DNA from: Novosphingobium sp. EMRT-2
Lineage (GTDB): Bacteria > Pseudomonadota > Alphaproteobacteria > Sphingomonadales > Sphingomonadaceae
NCBI RefSeq assembly: GCF_005145025.1
Contig: NZ_CP039695.1
Location: forward strand, 3,147,501 to 3,211,500
Length of the DNA: 64,000 bases
Direction: 5' to 3'
Under the pieces are notes generated by a model. That model was not told where the DNA came from, made no database searches, and saw nothing but the letters and a program-made list of their open reading frames with translations. Within the stretch, counting starts at the first letter, position 1; each line of letters opens with the position of its first letter. A program made the translations under genes and the position numbers. This document shows, piece by piece, positions 58,801-64,000 of the stretch.

Positions 58801-61800
58801 GGCGCCGGTCACGTTGACGAGCGATGGTGCGCTCTCGCTGGTAAACATCGCCGGTGGCGTGCTCACCGCCGATCGCCTGGCGCTTGGGCTTGCGTCACTC
58901 GACAACGCGGGCGCGATCGGCGCGACAGCGGGATCGAACACGATCAACGTGGCGGGCACGCTCGTCAACAGCGGCAACCTCGTGCTCTCTGCCGACACCG
59001 CGGGCAGCGGCACGGTCACGGCCGCTTCGCTTACCAACAGCGGCAGCGTCGCCTCGAACGGGGCGCTCACTGTCAATTTCAGCACGGCGCTGGCCAACAG
59101 CGGCGCTTTGCAGGCGGTGGGCAACCTTTCGCTGATCGCGGGCAGCAATGCCACTACGTTGACCAATTCCGCTGCCGGACGCATTGCATCTGGCAGCGCG
59201 TTGTCCATCAGCGGCGCCAACACCGCTTTCTCCGACCAGTCAGGCCAAGTGACCGGGCAGACGGTGGCCGTCACGCTCGCCAGCCTGGCCAACACTGGCT
59301 CGGTCGTGGCGAACGGCAATCTCGGGCTGACCGTTTCGGGCGCGCTGGCGAATAGCGGAACGATCGGCGCCAATGCCACGCTGACACTGGCCGCGGGCAA
59401 CCTGGACAATGCCTCGGCAGGGCAGATCCAGTCGGAAACCGGCGGCGCAATCACTGTCGCGGGTCTGTTGGACGATGCCGGTCGGATTTTCCTGGCCAAC
59501 TCCAGCGGCAATGCCGCGCTCACCCTTGGGTCGCTCAAGGTGCAGCAGAGCGCGCGGCTGGTTTCGCTGGGCAAGCTGGCGCTGACCTTTACCGGCAGCG
59601 CACCCGCGCTCGACAACGCCGGCCTGATCTCGGCGCAAGACGACATCACGCTTTCCGGCGCGGGCCTCGCGCTTACCAATCGCCTCACCGGCACGATCCA
59701 GACGGCGCCCGCCAGCCCCACTACCACGGGGCGGATCACGCTGGATGGCAGCGGCACCGTGCTCATCAATCAGGGCCTCGTGCTCGGCAACGGGCTCGAC
59801 TGGAGCTTCGCCTCGCTCGACAACCCGGGCACGATCCAGAGCCGCGGCGACCTGGCGCTGGCTTACAGCGGCGCGGGGCAGAACGCGGGCACGATCTACG
59901 CGCAAGGCGGGACCGCCGCGATCACCGCCGCTGGGTTCACCAACCTGGCCGGCAGCGTGTTCCAGGCCGACAAGGGCGCAACATTCACGCTCGCAGGGGA
60001 TCTGAACAATGCCGGCACGCTGATCGGATCGACCGACGGTGCGGGCACGCTGCTGGTCAACGCGGCGAATTTGGCCAACAGCTCGACGATCCAGTCCGGC
60101 AAGGACGCCACCTTCAATCTTTCGGGTAGCGGCTTCGTCAACAGTGGCACGGTGATCGCTGCGGGCGACCTCGCGATTCACGGCACCGGCACGGCCCTGG
60201 CCGTGTCTGCGACCGGTAGCGGCGTGATCGCCGCACAGGCCGCCGCAGGAGCACCGTCGGCCCGCCTTACGATCGATGGGCCTGCCACCGTGCTGACGAC
60301 CGATGCGGGGGCGGCAATCGCCGCCGATGCCGCCAGCCTGACACTCGGCTCGTTCTTCAACGCGGGCCGCTTCGTCACCGGTAGCGGCGCGACAGACCTG
60401 ACGATCGCTGGCACGCTGACCAATACCGGAAAGGTCTTCACCGGCGGCACGCTGGGTTTGACGGCGGCTTCGCTCGACAACCGGCTCGGCGCGGTCTTCG
60501 CGCCCGACAACGGCACGATAACGCTCGGCACCGACCTGACCAACGCCGGCACGGTTTATGTCGCCGGCAACCTGGCGCTGCGCGCGATCAACGGCGACAA
60601 CCGCGCGATCGCCTTCGACAACCGCTTCACTGCCGGGCCGGGCGGATCGACCGGGACAGACGGATTGTTCCAGGTGGTCGGGACGCTCGATGCAAAAGCG
60701 GGCGGATTGGCGCTCGGCATCGATGCGGGCTCGACGCTGCTGGCGGGGCGGCTCGACCTCGGCATCGCGTCGATCAGCAATGCGGGAACGATCCAGGGCG
60801 ATGTGGGGTCGTCGATCGGGCTTTCGGGCGCGTTGCTCAACCAGGGCGCGATCTACTTCGTTCCAGCAACGAGCGGGATATTCCCTGCCGTTACCATCAG
60901 CGCGGACACGATCACCAACGGCGGCACCGGGGATATCGAGGCAGCGACGGGGCTAGCTCTCAACGGCGCCAACGGCATCAGCAATGCGCAGGGCGGCAAG
61001 ATCGTCGCCAATGACGCGCTGACCCTCGCCACACCGGGCAACGGCGCGCAGGTGGTCAACGCGGGCCTGCTGTCCGCCGACACGATCCTCGCCAACCAGG
61101 TCCGCCAGTTCGTGTTCCAGCCCACTGGGCGCAGCACATCACGGCAGTTCACGATGCGGCCCAACGATTCCGGCCTGACCGGAACGCTGCTGCAGCTGGC
61201 GGACGGTGCGCAGATCTCGGCATCGGATTCGTTCCTGATCGGCGTTGACAGCCTTTCCATGCAGGGCGCGGGTTCGAGACTGGTGGGCGGCAGCGGGGTG
61301 TCAGGCCTCACCACCTTCGGCCCGCTGACCGTCAACGGGCTGATTTACGGCGACGGCGGCCTCAATCTGGAGGTGCGCAGCGACCAGCCTCTGGTTGTGT
61401 CCAGCACGGGGGCAATCGCGTCGGGTGGCGTGACCTCGATCATCGCGCGTCCGGCCTTTGTCAGCCAGGCTGGACAGGTCATCAACTCGGGTGAAATCTA
61501 CGGCGCCACCGCGGTCAACATCACGGCTGGCGGCGCGATCATCAACAAGGGTTCCAGCGACGTCGCCTCTGCCTCGGCAGGCTTTGCCGGATCGATCGAT
61601 TCGGGTGGCACGATCACGCTGACGACCAGCATCCCCACGTATGGTTTTGTCGGTACGATCGCCAACTACAGCCAGATCAACGCTTCCGGCGACATCACGA
61701 TCAACACCACGAACTTTACAAACTCGACCCCGGGCGACTGGACCCGGACCTCGTCTTCCCAGACCACCTCCGATCCTTCGGTCTTGGTCAGCGTGGGGGC

Positions 61801-64000
61801 GAGAAGCTGCACCAACGCAACACCCTCGGTCTGCACCGACGAGCAAATCTTCCGGCGTCAGATGCACCGCTTCGATGTCGAGTCGTTCGCCAACGGGCTG
61901 TCGGGGCCGTCTTATTCGCCGCAGGTCGTTTCGGGCGGCTCGCTGTCGATCAACGGGTTCAACCGGGTGGAAAACGTCGGCGGGACGCTGTCCGCCGTCA
62001 CCATCAACCTCAACGGTGCTAACGCCTCGTCCACTTTCCCCCCGGATTCGCTGGGCCTGGAGACGAAGGAGACCCGGTTCTACTTCCTCGATGTCGTCAG
62101 GCACACGATCACCTTCGCCAACCCGAGCAGCACCACCGTGCTGTCCGATGTTACCACCACGGCGACGAAGACGTGTTTCAGCGTTGCCGACGATCCCGCC
62201 TGCGGCCAGAATTTCGGTGAGATCAACACGCTCTTCTCCATCCGTGCGGCAGCCACCAATCCGGGCATTTTTGCAGTAACGCTCAACGGCAACAATTTCG
62301 GGCTGACCAACGTCCGTTCGGTCCGAACCGTCAATGCCAACACGATGACCGCAACGGCCACCGCCCCCGGAGCATCGTCGGGCACGGCCACCGGCACCGC
62401 CGCCCCGACCGCGGGCGGCGTGGGCACCACCGGCGCGACCGGCGCCACCGCCGCGACCGGAACAGGCGCGGGCAACGGCGCCGCGCTGGCGGCCGGCACC
62501 GCCACGATGATCGCCGGGGTGAGCGGGGCGATGACGGGCGCGACCGCGGTAACCGGCACCGGCCCGACCGCGATTGCCAATCCGGTCAGCGTCACCACGG
62601 TGGGCGGGAAACCCGCGGTTTCGTTCGGCGGCACCACGGTCACGCTGCCGACTAATCCCAATGGGCGCTTCGTGACGGTGCCGGGATCGTCGGGGCAGTT
62701 CCTGGTCGAATCGAACCCGCTGTTCACCACGCCGCTCGCCAGCCTCAGTTCGGACCTGCTTGCGCAGAAGCTCGGGATCGGGCCAGATGCGCTGGGCAAG
62801 CGGCTGGGCGATGCCGATTACGAAGCGTACCTGATCAGCCAGCAACTGCTCGGCGCCACCGGGCGCACGCTGCTGTCCAGCTATGCCAGCCTCGATGACC
62901 AGCTTTCCGCGCTTTATGACAACGCCGCGAAGTACGCGCAGGCCAACGGCCTTACCATCGGCCAGCCGCTGACCGAGGCGCAGGCCGCCGCGCTGCCCGG
63001 TGACATCATCTGGCTGGTGCGCACAACCGTGGGTGGCGAAAGCGTGCTGGCGCCGGTCGTCTATCTCTCGCCCGCAACCAAGGCTGCGCTGGTGACCGGC
63101 AGCGGCATCATCGCAGACAACGTCAACCTCCAGCTGACCTCGCTCACCAACGACGGCGGCAACATCACCGGCACGAAGACCAACGTCATCCGCGTCACGG
63201 GCAACATCATCAACACCAACGGCGCGCAGATCACCGGCGGCCAGGTCTATCTCAAGTCCGCCACCGGGACCGTTTCTAACCTGGCGAGCACGATCCAGGG
63301 CACGCAATCGGTGGCGATCGTGGCGGCTGGCGACGTGACCAACACCGGAGGAACGATCTCGGCGGACAGGGTCGCGCTGCGGTCCGACAACACGGCGGTC
63401 GATCTCAAGGGCGGCACTATCACCGCGGGCACGGCGCTTTCGGTCGATCAGTACCAGGGTATCAAGATCGACGGGACCAACAACCTTTACGGCAAGAACC
63501 TGGCGTTGACGACGCGCGGCGGCAGCATCGAGGTCGCCACCCAGACGCAGACCGTGCAGAACGGAACGACTGTGGCCACCCAGGTCGGTCCACGCGCCGC
63601 GATCGTGGCGAGCGAGAGCCTGACACTGAACGCGGCGAAGGACATCAACGTCAAAGGCGGCACGGTCAGCGCCGGGAAGGACCTGGTGCTCAACGCGGGC
63701 AATGCCATCGACATCGGCACTATTACCACCACCGAAGCAAGCGCATCGAAATCCAAGCAGGGCCGCACCACCACCACAAGCGCATCCACAAGCACCACCA
63801 ACATCGGCTCCAACCTGAGCGCAGGCGGCAATCTGGTTCTCAAGAGCGGGGGATCGACGACGATCACCGGCAGCAACATCAACGCTGCGGGCGATGCCGC
63901 GATCGTGGCGGGCGGGGTGGTAACCATTGCCGCGGCCACCGACACGAGCAGTTCGAAGACGACCGAGAAATACAGTGGCGTCTTCCAGAAGCGGACCACC
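55877..64000 (+). CDS. Two-partner secretion exoprotein TpsA (filamentous haemagglutinin/CdiA-like), 3' part beyond window
   Basis: The frame is open from ATG 55877 to the last base (2,708 codons) without a stop and starts two bases after the TpsB stop. After a long signal region (basic, then 'SSVSTLALAAMLVSAPGGQL'), the TPS secretion domain has 'NPNAAGISVNTYDAFNVSTR', 'LVDINRNLTAPARAILNEVT' and 'VIVANPNGISCGGCGVINTA'. A long beta-helix follows, with many 'SLDNAGT / LxNxGTI'-type repeats (about 57.2-61.1 kb) and, near the end, 'SNLSAGGNLVLKSGGSTTIT'-type haemagglutinin repeats. The C-terminus, where adhesin or contact-dependent toxin domains would be, is not in the window, so the function cannot be decided. 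Confidence 0.9.
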   Translation, partial: MRTMRASTATRSPSRRLLSASSVSTLALAAMLVSAPGGQLLAQVAPNSAATQVRNADNGVPVVQIANPNAAGISVNTYDAFNVSTRGVVLNNATAADANAEGRVTTQLAGLVDINRNLTAPARAILNEVTSTNPTVLAGYLEVAGQKADVIVANPNGISCGGCGVINTAAFTLTTGRSRIDGTGQLLGFDVTGGTIALTGAGLDAQTTDYAALLGRKIALGGPAYGKVLDVVGGAHRWDYQARTAYALAGVGAAPDYAIDSTAVGGIYANRIRLIATEAGVGVRLLGDAAAVADDLTITAAGDLELRASISAARDLAIAAGSAGAGDLTASDASLTSGRDLALAAAGKTTLTGGAIVASGNLSLTSAALADTTSATALANANQRYAGGAMSFDIAGAATLGGTSFGAAGSLTGLVGSLATTGSGFVYSNGGALALTARSSNLDLGSYAVTSPGALTLDAAGLVSSAGNGTVVSDNGAVTVRAGAGLNNAGTIAANAGGIALQLGGTSANSGTIVAQGDLTLADRSGGGGEAFANAAGGRLLTAGTLSMKAAGLRNDGTVQAARTIVTADTLANTGLFIAATDPAADAAITVGSLTNAGTLQASRDLALHLATSFANSGTASAVRGLTIDGGAVATNAAGAAISGATVNAVLASLDNAGTVVGGSALTLAATGTLTNRATIGTNGALLVTAGSLSNTATGTLQSGMGGSVSATGALVNAGAIYLANASGSGTVSAGTLDNQAGGQIVSQADLALRIGGATLMNEGNLLAQGSLAITGTGSALAVTNAGGAFIQAGSAAGKSVTIGGNAVSLTTAANSVLTGNGIALTLASLDNAGALNANGALAFTATGAASNSGVLIAGTTLTGTAASVANSASGGIQGGTGVTLSASGTLANAGTILTTRGNGGAITLGGALDNAAGAIVQADGLLSLTPAGAGSRNAGTLLGVGGVALHGGANAVTFTNAATGVIAAQAATGAAPVTLTSDGALSLVNIAGGVLTADRLALGLASLDNAGAIGATAGSNTINVAGTLVNSGNLVLSADTAGSGTVTAASLTNSGSVASNGALTVNFSTALANSGALQAVGNLSLIAGSNATTLTNSAAGRIASGSALSISGANTAFSDQSGQVTGQTVAVTLASLANTGSVVANGNLGLTVSGALANSGTIGANATLTLAAGNLDNASAGQIQSETGGAITVAGLLDDAGRIFLANSSGNAALTLGSLKVQQSARLVSLGKLALTFTGSAPALDNAGLISAQDDITLSGAGLALTNRLTGTIQTAPASPTTTGRITLDGSGTVLINQGLVLGNGLDWSFASLDNPGTIQSRGDLALAYSGAGQNAGTIYAQGGTAAITAAGFTNLAGSVFQADKGATFTLAGDLNNAGTLIGSTDGAGTLLVNAANLANSSTIQSGKDATFNLSGSGFVNSGTVIAAGDLAIHGTGTALAVSATGSGVIAAQAAAGAPSARLTIDGPATVLTTDAGAAIAADAASLTLGSFFNAGRFVTGSGATDLTIAGTLTNTGKVFTGGTLGLTAASLDNRLGAVFAPDNGTITLGTDLTNAGTVYVAGNLALRAINGDNRAIAFDNRFTAGPGGSTGTDGLFQVVGTLDAKAGGLALGIDAGSTLLAGRLDLGIASISNAGTIQGDVGSSIGLSGALLNQGAIYFVPATSGIFPAVTISADTITNGGTGDIEAATGLALNGANGISNAQGGKIVANDALTLATPGNGAQVVNAGLLSADTILANQVRQFVFQPTGRSTSRQFTMRPNDSGLTGTLLQLADGAQISASDSFLIGVDSLSMQGAGSRLVGGSGVSGLTTFGPLTVNGLIYGDGGLNLEVRSDQPLVVSSTGAIASGGVTSIIARPAFVSQAGQVINSGEIYGATAVNITAGGAIINKGSSDVASASAGFAGSIDSGGTITLTTSIPTYGFVGTIANYSQINASGDITINTTNFTNSTPGDWTRTSSSQTTSDPSVLVSVGARSCTNATPSVCTDEQIFRRQMHRFDVESFANGLSGPSYSPQVVSGGSLSINGFNRVENVGGTLSAVTINLNGANASSTFPPDSLGLETKETRFYFLDVVRHTITFANPSSTTVLSDVTTTATKTCFSVADDPACGQNFGEINTLFSIRAAATNPGIFAVTLNGNNFGLTNVRSVRTVNANTMTATATAPGASSGTATGTAAPTAGGVGTTGATGATAATGTGAGNGAALAAGTATMIAGVSGAMTGATAVTGTGPTAIANPVSVTTVGGKPAVSFGGTTVTLPTNPNGRFVTVPGSSGQFLVESNPLFTTPLASLSSDLLAQKLGIGPDALGKRLGDADYEAYLISQQLLGATGRTLLSSYASLDDQLSALYDNAAKYAQANGLTIGQPLTEAQAAALPGDIIWLVRTTVGGESVLAPVVYLSPATKAALVTGSGIIADNVNLQLTSLTNDGGNITGTKTNVIRVTGNIINTNGAQITGGQVYLKSATGTVSNLASTIQGTQSVAIVAAGDVTNTGGTISADRVALRSDNTAVDLKGGTITAGTALSVDQYQGIKIDGTNNLYGKNLALTTRGGSIEVATQTQTVQNGTTVATQVGPRAAIVASESLTLNAAKDINVKGGTVSAGKDLVLNAGNAIDIGTITTTEASASKSKQGRTTTTSASTSTTNIGSNLSAGGNLVLKSGGSTTITGSNINAAGDAAIVAGGVVTIAAATDTSSSKTTEKYSGVFQKRTT

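Noticed and set aside
57200..61100. Periodic repeats considered as a CRISPR array or DNA satellite
   Set aside because: The periodicity is in the protein (LDNAGT-type beta-helix units), copies vary at the DNA level, and there is no constant repeat with unique spacers. No CRISPR array or cas gene was seen.
56885..63307. Several long minus-strand frames opposite the TpsA gene
   Set aside because: The plus frame is open for 8,124 bases and shows TPS and haemagglutinin repeats. The minus frames give Ala/Pro/Val-rich repeats mirrored from the beta-helix repeats.

Overview
The window reads as high-GC alphaproteobacterial DNA, most likely from a sphingomonad (Novosphingobium/Sphingobium-like). That is inferred from the DUF736 / relaxase-DUF3363 / traG-trb gene set, a TonB-dependent receptor inside a catabolic cluster and the codon style; no rRNA or tRNA gene is present to confirm it. 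Nearly all bases are coding, and genes are often joined by 4-base ATGA or GTGA overlaps.

Layout. (1) 1-1604: the start of a LysR regulator and an alpha-methylacyl-CoA racemase-like class III CoA transferase. (2) About 1605-23395: a block of an integrative and conjugative element. It holds DUF736, a candidate oriT, a His-triad relaxase, a cargo island (5.2-10.5 kb), TraG, CopG-type RHH, TrbBCDEJLFGI, DUF2274, an excisionase-like HTH protein and the last 76 codons of a tyrosine integrase. The integrase is cut off where a catabolic gene begins and the left edge also looks truncated, so the element appears rearranged. (3) 23396-51241: a large catabolic region. It includes a phthalate-type trio (Rieske oxygenase, Gfo/Idh/MocA dehydrogenase, dihydroxyphthalate decarboxylase-like protein), LeuC/LeuD-type hydratase, two MarR regulators, two acyl-CoA ligases, and a kinase-enolase-dehydrogenase-hydrolase operon. 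It also carries VOC, two GSTs, SMP-30, CMD, NTF2-like, two SDRs, MFS, a TonB receptor, DUF3237, a CoA transferase and HMG-CoA lyase. (4) 51424-64000: a hybrid histidine kinase and NarL-type response regulator, divergent from a two-partner secretion pair (TpsB and a TpsA of at least 2,708 residues that runs off the window).

The most novel-looking part is the ICE cargo. Two tight operons converge and overlap at their 3' ends. The plus-strand operon encodes a small possibly RHH-type protein, a MazG-like pyrophosphohydrolase with an unknown C-terminal domain, and a uracil-DNA glycosylase-family protein, behind palindromic TTTTCATG sites. The minus-strand operon encodes an acyl-carrier-like protein, an XRE regulator, an ImmA/IrrE metallopeptidase fused to a chagasin-like (I42) papain inhibitor domain, a papain-family (C1) protease, and a thymidylate-synthase-like protein. 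A protease encoded beside its apparent inhibitor, which is fused to a repressor-cleaving-type peptidase, looks like an undescribed defence or toxin-antitoxin-type module.

The catabolic region is tied together by a recurring palindrome, TTAG-N-AT-N-CTAA, found in eight intergenic regions. In several it lies in the spacer between -35 and -10 boxes, which indicates one regulon, probably controlled by one or both of the convergent MarR genes at 29.3-30.2 kb.
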